Positions 1-6,865 of a stretch of DNA of 17,411 nucleotides are shown here, piece after piece. The notes under the pieces were generated by a model. That model was not told the DNA's origin and ran no database searches. It was given only the letters and a program-made list of their open reading frames with translations. The first letter of the stretch is position 1. Each line of letters starts with the position of its first letter. Source of the stretch: Thermodesulfobacteriaceae bacterium (lineage in GTDB: Bacteria; Desulfobacterota; Thermodesulfobacteria; Thermodesulfobacteriales; Thermodesulfobacteriaceae); contig WGAR01000123.1 in assembly GCA_015494725.1 (NCBI GenBank), positions 1-17,411 on the forward strand. The letters are read 5' to 3'. The position numbers were made by a program, and so were the translations under genes.

Positions 1-2
1 CC

Positions 3-929
3 CCCAAACCGCCCGCGCCAAAGCCCGCCAGGCCCCCTCTCCGAAAGATCGCCCCACATGTTCCTACTCCTCCGAAAATTTCCCCTCCCCCGAAGGAAAC
101 GCCGCCGAAACCCGGGCCTTCCGCCCTTCCCGGAAAGAAAGCGCCGGAGACCGCTCCTTCAAAACCTTCCACCTCCGAGAAAACTTTCTGGTCCGAAAGA
201 CCCAGGTTTTCCGGGACGCGCCGCTCCGAAAAGAAAAAAACATCCCCGCGCAGGCTTCTTGAGATTCCGGTGGAGGATTCCCTTTTTGTGGCCTTGGAGC
301 AGGCTCAGGGGGCGGTGGACGAGCGCACCGACGCAGAGCGTCGTCTTCAGGCCGAGGGGGCCTACGGCTGGGGCATCCTTGAGGATTACGAGGATCCTGA
401 CCGTCCGGTGGAGGTGCTGGGGGGCATCCTCCTGGCCAAAAACCGGGCCACGGGAGAGTTCTATTTCCTTAAGCCTTCCTTTCCCGGGGCCTCGGTGCGG
501 CGCATCACCGATCCCTCCTTGGCCTTCGGTCCCGTGGGCCTTAAGGCCCACGGCGAGGACAAAGTCCGCCTCCTTGAGGAGGCTCTGCGCTCGGGTGCCC
601 TTCCCGGATCCCGGGAGGATTATGAGCTCTGGTTCCTTTTTCCCAAACGGGAGGCCCTTTACCTTCAGAACAAGGTGGTGCGGTCCTTTGAGTGCGCGAG
701 AGAAGCCTTGGGGCTTTCCGGGGCCGAGGCCGAGGACTTCCGCCGCCGGGCCCGGCTAAGGTTCGAGGTGGTGGCCTTAAGGCGCCCCAACGGAGGGCTT
801 ATGGGCTGTCTCATTCCCCGTTACTTCCGCTGGGGATCCCGAAAAATCCCCTTTCCCGAAAGCTGTCTTTCCCGGGATCCCGAATGGCGAAAGATCAAGG
901 ACCTTCTTCCCGGAGGTGAACGGCCATGA
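3..929 (+). CDS. Pro/Lys-rich linker protein with unrecognised C-terminal domain (5' end outside window)
   Basis: The reading frame is open from the left edge, so this is the last 308 residues of a longer protein; the GTG at 270 is an internal codon rather than the start. The first ~85 visible residues are rich in Pro, Lys, Ser and Thr and look like a disordered, possibly periplasm-spanning linker. The remainder is an acidic, folded-looking domain of about 220 residues with many Trp/Tyr/Phe and no membrane segment. I do not recognise its family. It ends in an ATGA overlap with an ExbB-like gene, which is followed by an ExbD-like gene, so the three are probably co-translated. By position it could be a TonB/TolA-like partner or a regulator of that motor pair. 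I see no TonB C-terminal motif, so the role is open. Confidence 0.7.
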   Translation, partial: PKPPAPKPARPPLRKIAPHVPTPPKISPPPKETPPKPGPSALPGKKAPETAPSKPSTSEKTFWSERPRFSGTRRSEKKKTSPRRLLEIPVEDSLFVALEQAQGAVDERTDAERRLQAEGAYGWGILEDYEDPDRPVEVLGGILLAKNRATGEFYFLKPSFPGASVRRITDPSLAFGPVGLKAHGEDKVRLLEEALRSGALPGSREDYELWFLFPKREALYLQNKVVRSFECAREALGLSGAEAEDFRRRARLRFEVVALRRPNGGLMGCLIPRYFRWGSRKIPFPESCLSRDPEWRKIKDLLPGGERP

Positions 930-1480
930 AGCCCTGGTACGATCCGGTGGAGCTGGCCCTCTCCTTAGGGATCACCCTTCCCCTGTTTTTCTTTTACGCC
1001 TGGCGCATCTACGCCGGCATCATGAAACACCGCGAGGGCCTGCGGTTTTTCTGCGCCGATGAGCTCGGGGAACACCTTGAGGAACTTAAGGCGGATCTCA
1101 AGCTTGAGGAGCTTTCCGGGGAAAGCCTCAGGGGAGAATTCCTTTCGGCCGCGGTGTGGAACCTTTACGAGGAGCGTCTGGGGAGCGTGCGCCGGGCCCT
1201 TCGGGCCGACGCCCACACGGTCATCCTTTTAGGGTTTTTCGGCACCCTGGTGGGGGTGGTGGGGGCCTTCTACGGATTTTCCCTTCCGGAAGGGGGAGCT
1301 CCCTCGCCCGTGCAAATCATCCACCGTCTTCTTCGTGGAGGGCTGGCCACCGCGCTCGTCTCCTCCCTGGTGGCCTCGGTGCTGGCCGGTCTGGCCATAA
1401 CCTATCTTTCCCTCACCGAGGAGAAGACCGCCCGCGCCCGGAGGAACCTTCTTAAAGCCCTGAGGGAGGTGTGGCCGTGA
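926..1480 (+). CDS. MotA/TolQ/ExbB-family proton-channel-like membrane protein
   Basis: This 184-residue protein has three predicted membrane segments, at about residues 10-30, 98-118 and 139-161, separated by a charged cytoplasmic loop (31-95). That is the TolQ/ExbB topology. The second segment carries the family's LLGFFGTLVGVVGAF pattern (compare LGLLGTVxGxxxAF). The third, near GGLATALVSSLVASVLAGL, matches the small-residue helix that lines the ion path. Such proteins pair with an ExbD/TolR/MotB subunit and use the proton-motive force to drive envelope machines. The start overlaps the upstream stop by ATGA. The next gene, an ExbD-like partner, overlaps its stop by GTGA. It is shorter than typical ExbB/TolQ (about 220-240 residues). 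Which process it energises is not shown. Confidence 0.8.
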   Translation: MKPWYDPVELALSLGITLPLFFFYAWRIYAGIMKHREGLRFFCADELGEHLEELKADLKLEELSGESLRGEFLSAAVWNLYEERLGSVRRALRADAHTVILLGFFGTLVGVVGAFYGFSLPEGGAPSPVQIIHRLLRGGLATALVSSLVASVLAGLAITYLSLTEEKTARARRNLLKALREVWP

Positions 1481-1914
1481 TTTTCGGACCTTTCCCTCCG
1501 GAAGAAGAAACGCTTGGAGAGAACGACCCGGGAAAGGATCTTTTCGCCCTTCTTTTCGTAAGCTTTCTCCTCATCGGTTCGGCCTTGGGGTGGAGCCTTT
1601 CGGCCGGGGAGAAGCGAACCCCGCTCAAGACCAACGCCGCGGGCAAGGGGGCGGTGGTGGCCATGCGCTACTTGGCCCGGCTTAAGCCCTGCGGTAAGGC
1701 GGTCTGTCTCATCCAGGCGGGAAGAACCTATCGCCTTCCGGAGGAGGCTTCCCGAGTGGCCCGCGAGGGGCTCTTCCCGCCGGGGTTTGAGGGGAAGACT
1801 CTGATCGTGCTTCCGCCTCCGCCGGAACTCAGGGCCGGGGATCTCCTTCTCGCGGTCTCGGCCCTCAATCAGGCCGGTCTGCGGGTGGAGTTTCGCACCC
1901 CGGTAAAGGAATAA
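1477..1914 (+). CDS. ExbD/TolR-like single-pass partner subunit
   Basis: The 145-residue protein has an N-terminal cytoplasmic stub, one membrane helix (about 22-42) and a periplasmic domain. An Asp sits at residue 21 just before the helix (KDLFALLFVSF). It corresponds in place to the ion-coupling Asp of ExbD/TolR (compare IDVMLVLL). The C-terminal part, with GDLLLAVSALNQAGLRVEFR near 121-140, has the beta-alpha-beta end typical of this family. I prefer GTG at 1477 to GTG at 1471: GGGAGGT at 1464-1470 then has a 6-base spacer, and the GTGA overlap mirrors the preceding gene pair. With the ExbB-like gene it should form an energised inner-membrane complex. A lytic transglycosylase follows 12 bases downstream. 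Confidence 0.72.
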   Translation: MIFGPFPPEEETLGENDPGKDLFALLFVSFLLIGSALGWSLSAGEKRTPLKTNAAGKGAVVAMRYLARLKPCGKAVCLIQAGRTYRLPEEASRVAREGLFPPGFEGKTLIVLPPPPELRAGDLLLAVSALNQAGLRVEFRTPVKE

Positions 1915-1926
1915 AGGAGCGGGGCC

Positions 1927-2706
1927 GTGGCCAGGCTTGCCGTTTTTCTGGGAGGTCTGCTGGCCGTCCTCGTGCTTTCATCTCCCCTTAAAGCCGCTTC
2001 CCTGAGGGAGCTATGGGGCGACTTTCTAAAGAAATACAAATCCGCGCCGGAGAAAAAACCGCGCCGAAAGACGCTTGCCGAGATCTGGGGTCCGCTTCTC
2101 GCCAAGTATCCCTATCCGGGCCAGATCATGCGCAAGAAGCGCCTTACCGAGAAGGATCTTTCCCGCATTCCCGCCTTTTATCAACGGCGCTGGCGTCCGG
2201 CCCGACCGGAGCTTTTACGGCGAAAGCTTTCTCCTTATCGGGCTTATATCCTTGAGGCCTCCCGGCGCTTTCGGGTTCCGGCCCCGGTCATCGCCGGGGT
2301 CATCATTCAGGAGTCCGGCGGAAACCCCCGGGCCCGCGCCCGCGACACCTCTGCCAAGGGCCTCATGCAGACCATAGACGCCACCTTCGCCCTGGCCCGA
2401 AGGGAACTCTCCCGGCAGGGTATCGTCATCCGCGATCCCTTCAACCCGCGGGACTCCATTCTGGCCGGAACCTGGTATCTCTCTTACTGCTTTGATCTGG
2501 TGGCGCAGGAACACCCCGGCCTTTCCCGCGAAAGACCCGAGGACTGGGCCCGGGCCCTTGAGTGTTACTACGCCGGGCCGGTCTGGGGACGCAATCCCCG
2601 GCCCATAGTTTACATCGAGCGCCGGGGGAAGACGGTGGTCATCCACAAGGCCCGCTACGCCGAAAGGGTCTTGACCTACGCCCGGGTTCTGGGAGATATA
2701 GTATGA
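1927..2706 (+). CDS. Exported lytic transglycosylase (SLT / lysozyme-like fold)
   Basis: The 259-residue protein begins with a hydrophobic export signal (residues 3-18, cleavage likely after about residue 24), then a basic Pro/Lys-rich stretch, then an SLT domain from about residue 103. Visible family motifs are IIQESGGNP with catalytic Glu129, SAKGLMQT (142-149), and YYAGPVWG (214-221) in place of the usual AYNAGP. Enzymes of this type cleave the MurNAc-GlcNAc bond of peptidoglycan and leave 1,6-anhydroMurNAc, often to let a trans-envelope complex through the wall. GTG at 1927 is preceded by AAGGAG at 1914-1919. It follows the ExbB/ExbD-like pair in one operon, which suggests wall remodelling for that complex. 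The C-terminal tail after residue 222 is longer than the core fold needs. Confidence 0.85.
   Translation: MARLAVFLGGLLAVLVLSSPLKAASLRELWGDFLKKYKSAPEKKPRRKTLAEIWGPLLAKYPYPGQIMRKKRLTEKDLSRIPAFYQRRWRPARPELLRRKLSPYRAYILEASRRFRVPAPVIAGVIIQESGGNPRARARDTSAKGLMQTIDATFALARRELSRQGIVIRDPFNPRDSILAGTWYLSYCFDLVAQEHPGLSRERPEDWARALECYYAGPVWGRNPRPIVYIERRGKTVVIHKARYAERVLTYARVLGDIV
2671..2700 (+). promoter_or_regulatory. Candidate sigma-70 promoter for the TPR-caspase gene
   Basis: TTGACC at 2671-2676 is followed after 18 bases by GATATA (2695-2700). An overlapping TATAGT (2697-2702) is a second choice for the -10 box with a longer spacer. It lies inside the end of the transglycosylase gene, 36 bases before the caspase start, and would let the caspase/FGE pair be expressed separately. 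Only base matching supports it. Confidence 0.28.
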
Positions 2707-2713
2707 TATAAAC

Positions 2714-2736
2714 GGTCTTTTTTTGCGGGGGAGACC
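2714..2736 (+). promoter_or_regulatory. Small inverted repeat enclosing the caspase ribosome site
   Basis: GGTCT (2714-2718) and AGACC (2732-2736) are perfect complements and abut the ATG at 2737. The T-rich and G-rich inner bases could add wobble pairs, and the GGGGGAG ribosome site lies inside. In RNA this could dampen translation of the caspase. A five-pair stem alone is weak evidence, and a thermophile would need more stability. Confidence 0.22.
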
Positions 2737-4242
2737 ATGAAAAGAATGGTCCTTATAGGCGGTCTCGTTCTGGGGTGCCTTTTTTCGGGCCTCATGGGGC
2801 CGGTCTTCGGAAGCGAGGGGCTTCTTTCCGAGGTGAACCGGGGCGAGTACGAGTCATGCATCATTCGCTGGAGCGAGGAGATTGCCCGCCATCCTGAAGA
2901 GGCCTCGGCCTACAACAACCGGGCCCTGTGTTATTTCCTTTCCGGAAAGCGCGACCTGGCCCGGGCCGATCTCAAAGATGCCCTGCGCCTGGCCCCGGAA
3001 AATACCGTAGTGCGCTACAACGCCGCCTGGATGGATCTCCTTTCCGAGCGGGTAAGCGAGGCCCGTAAGGCCCTTGAGGCCCTGGCTGAGAAGCTTCCGA
3101 ACAATATTCAGATTTTAAAGGCCGCGGGGCTTGCCAATCTCACCGAAGGTCGGACGACAAAGGCCCTTTACTTTCTGGCCAAGGCCAAGGAGGCCGGGGC
3201 GGAGGACGCCTGGACGCTATTTCACCTGGCTTATGCCTATCATCTATCCGGCGAGCCCAGCCGGGCAGCCACTTATTTTCCCCTAGCCATAAACAAGAAG
3301 GCCGACCTTTTCAAGGATCTTGAGAGCCGAATTTCCGACACCGGGAAGGGAGTCCTTCGCCGGCTCTACCTGCAGGAGGCCGCAGCCGCGGCCAAGTATA
3401 TTACCCTGCCGGACACCCTTCTCGCTCGCCTCAAGATGGAAGGCCCGGGGGCGGGAAGCGGGGCAAAGTCCGGGGTTTCTTTTTTAGAAATAGATCTTGA
3501 AACCCCCTCCGGGGCTTGCGTTCCGGCCTATCCCAACCGGTATCTCCTGGCCGTCCTGGTTTCAACCTACGACGAGCTTCCGGAGCTCCCCTTCGTCCGA
3601 AACGACGAAAAGCTTATCCTTAAGCTTGCCGCCTGTTTCCTGGGGGTGCCCAAAAACCACATCCTGCTCCTTGAAGATCCTACTCTGGCGCAATTCCGGC
3701 GCGAAAGCCGGGATTTTCTCTCTGAGATAAGAAAGCGGGACGCGGTGGTGTTCTTCTACTATTCCGGCCACGGGGTTACGGACCGGAAGGGGCGGTTTTA
3801 TCTCCTTCCGCGGGATGCCTCGGTGGGAAGCGAGGCCGATCTTGCGGAGACGGCGTTGAGTCTTTCCGAGGTGGAAAGAAAGCTTTCGCTTGCCCGGGGG
3901 ATGAAGCTTGCGATGATAGACGCCTGTCGGGTGAAGGTGCCGTGGAAGCCTGCGGTGCTGGTAACGGAGAAGGTTCGGAGGAAAGACCTGGCGGTGGTGT
4001 TTGCCACGGCCTCTGGGGAGATGAGTGTGGCGGAAAGGGGCGGTCGGGCCTCGGCCTTTCTTCTGGCGCTATATCGGATGGCAAGCCGCGGGATAGAGAA
4101 TCTTGATTTTGACGGCTCAGGCTATGTGGAGTTATCGGAGCTGGTGAGGCCCTTGGTGGTGCAGGTTAAGAAGGCCTCTGGCGGTGCGCAGAGACCGGAG
4201 GTGATGGGGATAAAGAGCATCCCGGTGTTTCCGGTGGAGTGA
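2737..4242 (+). CDS. Exported TPR-caspase (peptidase C14-type)
   Basis: The 501-residue protein has an N-terminal export signal (about 1-25, likely cut after VFG), then TPR helices over about 28-195 (for example YNNRALCYFLSGKRDLA), a linker, and a caspase-like domain over about 265-450. The catalytic dyad is visible: His345 in YYSGHG and Cys397 in MIDACR. Caspase-fold proteases cut after a basic or acidic residue and act as executioners or regulators; the target here is unknown. After the domain, residues 457-468 read DFDGSGYVELSE, matching an EF-hand calcium loop (DxDxSGxxxxxE). Its closest relative in this window is the AT-rich caspase at 11197. The export signal implies a periplasmic or surface role, which is unusual. 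An FGE-like gene follows after 8 bases and is probably its sensor or partner. Confidence 0.88.
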   Translation: MKRMVLIGGLVLGCLFSGLMGPVFGSEGLLSEVNRGEYESCIIRWSEEIARHPEEASAYNNRALCYFLSGKRDLARADLKDALRLAPENTVVRYNAAWMDLLSERVSEARKALEALAEKLPNNIQILKAAGLANLTEGRTTKALYFLAKAKEAGAEDAWTLFHLAYAYHLSGEPSRAATYFPLAINKKADLFKDLESRISDTGKGVLRRLYLQEAAAAAKYITLPDTLLARLKMEGPGAGSGAKSGVSFLEIDLETPSGACVPAYPNRYLLAVLVSTYDELPELPFVRNDEKLILKLAACFLGVPKNHILLLEDPTLAQFRRESRDFLSEIRKRDAVVFFYYSGHGVTDRKGRFYLLPRDASVGSEADLAETALSLSEVERKLSLARGMKLAMIDACRVKVPWKPAVLVTEKVRRKDLAVVFATASGEMSVAERGGRASAFLLALYRMASRGIENLDFDGSGYVELSELVRPLVVQVKKASGGAQRPEVMGIKSIPVFPVE

Positions 4243-4250
4243 GGGGTGTG

Positions 4251-5201
4251 ATGAAGAGGGTGTGGTTTCTGGTAGGGTTTTTGATTTTGGGGCTCTGGGT
4301 TTCGGCGGCGTGCGCCGGGGAGTGGTGGATCCTCACCGAGGAGGGGGTGAAGCAGGTGCTTGATCCGCAAAAGCTGACCGTTTTGAAGCCCGGGGAGGTG
4401 TGGCGGGACCCGTATCTGGGGATGGAGTTCGTGTGGGTGCCGGGGGGCTGTTTTGAGATGGGCTGCGGGCCGTGGGATGGGGATTGCCACGATAACGAGA
4501 AGCCGGTGCACGAGGTCTGCGTGGACGGGTTCTGGATGGGGAGGTATGAGGTTACGGTGGGCCAGTTTCGGAGGTTTGTAGAGGAGACGGGGTATCGTAC
4601 GGAGGCCGAGAGGTCCGGCGGATGTTTGATTTGGGATGGAAAGAAGTGGAAATTTGATAAAGGGGCGAGCTGGCGCAATCCGGGGTTTTCGCAGGGGGAT
4701 GACCATCCGGTGGTGTGCGTGTCGTGGGAGGATGCCAAGGCCTTTGCCAAGTGGCTTTCCAAAAAGACGGGCTATCGCTTCAGGCTTCCTACGGAGGCGG
4801 AGTGGGAGTACGCCTGTCGGAGCGGGGGGAGGAAGGTGAAGTACGGGACAAAGACCGGGGATCTTTCGCACGATCTGGCGAATTACTGGAAGATCGGGGG
4901 TCGCGACCGCTGGAAATACACCTCGCCGGTGGGTTCGTTTCCCCCGAACGAGCTGGGGCTTTACGACATGAGCGGGAACGTGTGGGAGTGGTGCGAGGAC
5001 AGGTACGACGCAAACTATTACGCCCGCTCGCCGAGAAACAACCCGAAAGGTCCGTCTAAGGGCAAATTTCGTGTGGTGCGGGGCGGCTCGTGGGGCCTCA
5101 ACCCCAGGGACCTACGTTGTGCCGATCGGGTCTGGGGGGGGCCCGGCTACCGGGGCGACCTCCAGGGCTTGCGGCTGGTGCGCCCCGTGGCTTCTCAGTA
5201 A
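4251..5201 (+). CDS. Exported FGE/SUMF1-fold protein with a DGR-type variable C-terminus
   Basis: The 316-residue protein has an export signal (about 1-22) followed by an FGE-sulfatase (formylglycine-generating enzyme, C-type-lectin-like) domain from about residue 53. Family motifs include FVWVPGGCFEMG, RYEVTVGQFRRFV, YRFRLPTEAEWEYACR, GLYDMSGNVWEWCEDRY and VVRGGSW. The two redox cysteines that true FGE has just after RGGSW are not at their usual positions here; only Cys290 (LRCADR) is nearby. Ligand binding is therefore more likely than formylglycine synthesis. The segment after RGGSW has the layout of DGR variable regions and is described separately. I chose ATG 4251 because GAGGGG precedes it and it starts directly at the signal peptide; in-frame GTGs at 4239 and 4248 are alternatives. 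It is probably co-transcribed with the caspase. Confidence 0.85.
   Translation: MKRVWFLVGFLILGLWVSAACAGEWWILTEEGVKQVLDPQKLTVLKPGEVWRDPYLGMEFVWVPGGCFEMGCGPWDGDCHDNEKPVHEVCVDGFWMGRYEVTVGQFRRFVEETGYRTEAERSGGCLIWDGKKWKFDKGASWRNPGFSQGDDHPVVCVSWEDAKAFAKWLSKKTGYRFRLPTEAEWEYACRSGGRKVKYGTKTGDLSHDLANYWKIGGRDRWKYTSPVGSFPPNELGLYDMSGNVWEWCEDRYDANYYARSPRNNPKGPSKGKFRVVRGGSWGLNPRDLRCADRVWGGPGYRGDLQGLRLVRPVASQ
5073..5201 (+). repeat. Candidate DGR variable region (VR1) in the FGE-like gene
   Basis: This 129-base segment from GTGGTGCGGGGCGG to the stop has a second copy at 14233-14360 on the minus strand. The first 21 bases are identical, as is CTGGTGCGCCCC near the end. Between these anchors the copies differ mainly in codons of the form NNC (codons 282-285, 294, 299, 300, 302-304). 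That is what adenine-specific mutagenesis of AAC (or ACC) codons in a template gives. No reverse transcriptase or adenine-rich template is in the window, so activity is unproven. Confidence 0.55.
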
Positions 5202-5210
5202 AAATTTTCT

Positions 5211-5233
5211 AAAATTCTGAAATTCTGAATTTT
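5211..5233. repeat. AT-rich inverted repeat just after VR1
   Basis: AAAATTC (5211-5217) and GAATTTT (5227-5233) are perfect complements with a 9-base loop, 10 bases after the FGE-like stop. Some DGRs have a hairpin just after the variable region. This could also be a weak terminator, but no long T-run follows it. Confidence 0.25.
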
Positions 5234-5239
5234 CTGGCA

Positions 5240-5444
5240 AAAATTTGAAATGTGGGGGACGGAACTCCTCAAGGCTCCCCGCCACCTTCAGGGCCTCGCT
5301 CAAGGCCTCAAGCTTCTCTACCTCTTTGATTCTCCTCACCTCCGGATAGAGCCTCAACCCCTCCGCCCCGAACCTCAACTCAAGCCCCAGCTCTATGGTC
5401 TTGAGCAACCCTTCTCATATCTCTTGCCTTATTTCCTCCTGCAT
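5240..5444 (-). pseudogene. C-terminal fragment of an Rpn-type nuclease / DUF4351-like protein
   Basis: Read leftwards from ATG 5444-5442, the frame starts MQEEIRQEI, meets an in-frame TGA at 5417-5415, then continues with a helical tail that includes IELGLELRFGAEGLRLYPEV and VEKLEALSEALKVAGSLEEF. This resembles the C-terminal helices of Rpn recombination-promoting nuclease/putative transposase proteins (DUF4351-like), typically GIExGLELKFGEEGLxLMPxI followed by EKLExIxEALKxAKSLEE. The nuclease domain is absent. It is a remnant wedged between the FGE-like gene and the sigma-factor gene. The family call comes from pattern memory and is moderately sure. Confidence 0.5.
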
Positions 5445-5560
5445 TTTTAGGGTACACTTCCCTTTGTGAAATTGCCTTTGCTCAGCGCAAAGCCTGATAC
5501 TTCAGAAGGGAAGAGTTTGTTTTTACGGAGTCCCCAACTCGATTTAAGACAAGTTTGCGG

Positions 5561-5590
5561 TAGTTTAAAAACTTTCTCCAAAACCGATAA
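5561..5590 (+). promoter_or_regulatory. Candidate FliA-type promoter of the sigma operon
   Basis: TAGTTTAA (5561-5568), 15 bases, then CCGATAA (5584-5590). CCGATAA is the core of the sigma-28 -10 element (GCCGATAA), and TTTAAA resembles the TAAA -35 core. The same two blocks with the same spacing occur upstream of the lipoprotein gene at 7986-8015. It lies 22 bases before the sigma-factor start, so the sigma factor may drive its own gene. Confidence 0.5.
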
Positions 5591-5612
5591 CTTTTCCGAA
5601 AGGAGAGACAAA

Positions 5613-6239
5613 ATGTCCCGCCTGAGGGAGCTTGACGAAGAAACCTTCAGGACCCTGGAAAGGCTGGTGCATTATTGGGCTTACAAGGTGAAGGGCAGGT
5701 ATCCGCACACCAATCTTTCTCAGGAAGACCTGATCCAGGTGGGGTGGCTGGCCTGCGAGGAGGCCCTGAGGAAATACGACCCTTCCAGGGGAAAACTCGT
5801 TACCTACTGTAGCTTCCGCATCTGCGGGGCCATGATAGACGCCCTGAGGAAGGACCCGGTGGTAAGGATCCCCTCCGGCGAGGAGGGGCTGGCCCGTCTG
5901 GCCTCCTCCCAAAAGGGGGCCTGTGAGCACCTAAGGCCCGAAGAGCCCATCATCCCTGCGGACGCCGAAACACTTAAGGCCCCGGCCCCCGGGCCGGAGG
6001 AGGCGATCCAGAGGAAGAAACTGGTCTCCATTCTTGAGGCCTGTCTTGAGCGGCTCTCGCCCGAGGCGAGGCTCCTTATCGTTTTGCGGTTTTACAAAGA
6101 AGAAAAACTGGACACCCTGGCCCGCGCCTTGGGAGTCACCGTGCAGGCCGTGTCTCAAAAGATCAAAAGATCTCTGGGCCGGCTAAGGGCCTGCCTTGAG
6201 GAACACCACATCTTCGTGGAGGACATCAAATCCCTTTAA
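5613..6239 (+). CDS. Sigma-70 family factor, FliA/WhiG-like
   Basis: From ATG 5613 the protein has 208 residues. AAAGGAG at 5599-5605 with a 7-base spacer decides this start; the open frame runs upstream to 5466, but that part lacks coding character and contains the promoter. Region 2 lies at about 15-80, with LSQEDLIQVGWLACEEALRKYD and FRICGAMIDALRK, the FliA/WhiG style of core- and -10-binding helices. Region 4 lies at about 145-195, with the helix-turn-helix LARALGVTVQAVSQKIKRSLG. Region 3 is short or replaced by a loop. It should redirect RNA polymerase to a small regulon. A zinc-motif anti-sigma gene follows after 14 bases. No flagellar genes are near, so this is probably a dedicated regulator rather than the flagellar sigma. 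Confidence 0.88.
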   Translation: MSRLRELDEETFRTLERLVHYWAYKVKGRYPHTNLSQEDLIQVGWLACEEALRKYDPSRGKLVTYCSFRICGAMIDALRKDPVVRIPSGEEGLARLASSQKGACEHLRPEEPIIPADAETLKAPAPGPEEAIQRKKLVSILEACLERLSPEARLLIVLRFYKEEKLDTLARALGVTVQAVSQKIKRSLGRLRACLEEHHIFVEDIKSL

Positions 6240-6253
6240 AGGAAGGTGAGACC

Positions 6254-6865
6254 ATGGAAAGCAGATACTCTTTAAAAGAATTGCTCAGGATACTCCTTGA
6301 AGAGAAAGCCGAAAGAAATGCCCTTGCCGAGGAGGGGCACCTTTCCCCGGAGGATTTCCTGGAGATTGCGGGGGAAGGCGGTCTCAGCCGGGCCGCCCCC
6401 GGGGTCCTTGAGCACCTGGCCCTCTGCCCCTGGTGCCTTGAGAAATGGCGCCTTCTGCAAGGCTTTGAGGAGGAATTTTTTACCGAAAAGGCCGAAGAGG
6501 CGGGCCGAGGGAGCGCCATCTTTCAGGAGTATGTTTATCTGGAAGCCGCCTCCACCAGGGAAGCGGGAACCGGGATTCTGTGTCAGACCACGGACCGAAG
6601 GGTCCGCCTGAGTCTTTATCCCGGAGACGAGAGGAACCCGGAGAAGGTGTATGTGGCTCTTTCGGTGGAGGACCAGGATCTCAGAAGGAGGCTTGAGGAT
6701 AGGCCTCTAACCCTTTCCTTTTATGATAAGGCCCGCCGGAAGATCCTGGAGGTAAAGGGTTTTCTCAGAGGAGGAAAGTTTGCTAAAATCCTGGACTTGA
6801 AGGAGGATTTTAAACACCGGATGCGGGATGTGGCCTCCATAGGGATTGAAGCCCATGAGGGATGA
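6254..6865 (+). CDS. Soluble zinc-motif (ZAS-like) anti-sigma factor, putative
   Basis: The 203-residue protein starts with charged helices. Residues 29-61 run from HLSPEDFLEIAGEGGL to EHLALCPWC, with His29, then His54-x3-Cys58-x2-Cys61. That is the His-x3-Cys-x2-Cys signature of zinc-associated anti-sigma (ZAS) domains. The rest (about 85-185) is beta-rich, has no membrane segment, and is not recognised. ZAS proteins hold their sigma factor inactive until redox, ligand or proteolysis releases it. Position directly after the sigma gene supports this, with AAGGAAGGTGAG as a good ribosome site. Lack of a membrane anchor is unlike most ECF anti-sigmas. The 3' end overlaps the next gene by 11 bases, so the gene products are likely balanced. 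Confidence 0.7.
   Translation: MESRYSLKELLRILLEEKAERNALAEEGHLSPEDFLEIAGEGGLSRAAPGVLEHLALCPWCLEKWRLLQGFEEEFFTEKAEEAGRGSAIFQEYVYLEAASTREAGTGILCQTTDRRVRLSLYPGDERNPEKVYVALSVEDQDLRRRLEDRPLTLSFYDKARRKILEVKGFLRGGKFAKILDLKEDFKHRMRDVASIGIEAHEG

Noticed and set aside
926..2706. Zorya defence system
   Set aside because: The second protein lacks the OmpA/MotB peptidoglycan-binding domain of ZorB, and no ZorC/D/E-like helicase or nuclease is present; ExbB/ExbD-like fits better.
4122..4871. Long antisense open frame (249 codons)
   Set aside because: It is the mirror of the caspase end and FGE-like gene, has a Pro/His-rich composition typical of antisense GC-rich DNA, and no ribosome site.
5472..5489. Palindrome CTTTGC/GCAAAG upstream of the sigma gene as an operator
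   Set aside because: Six-base arms around a five-base loop are too common to support a binding site, and the position is about 90 bases before the proposed promoter.
5466..5612. N-terminal extension of the sigma factor
   Set aside because: The strong AAAGGAG before ATG 5613 and the FliA-type promoter inside this stretch favour the shorter protein.
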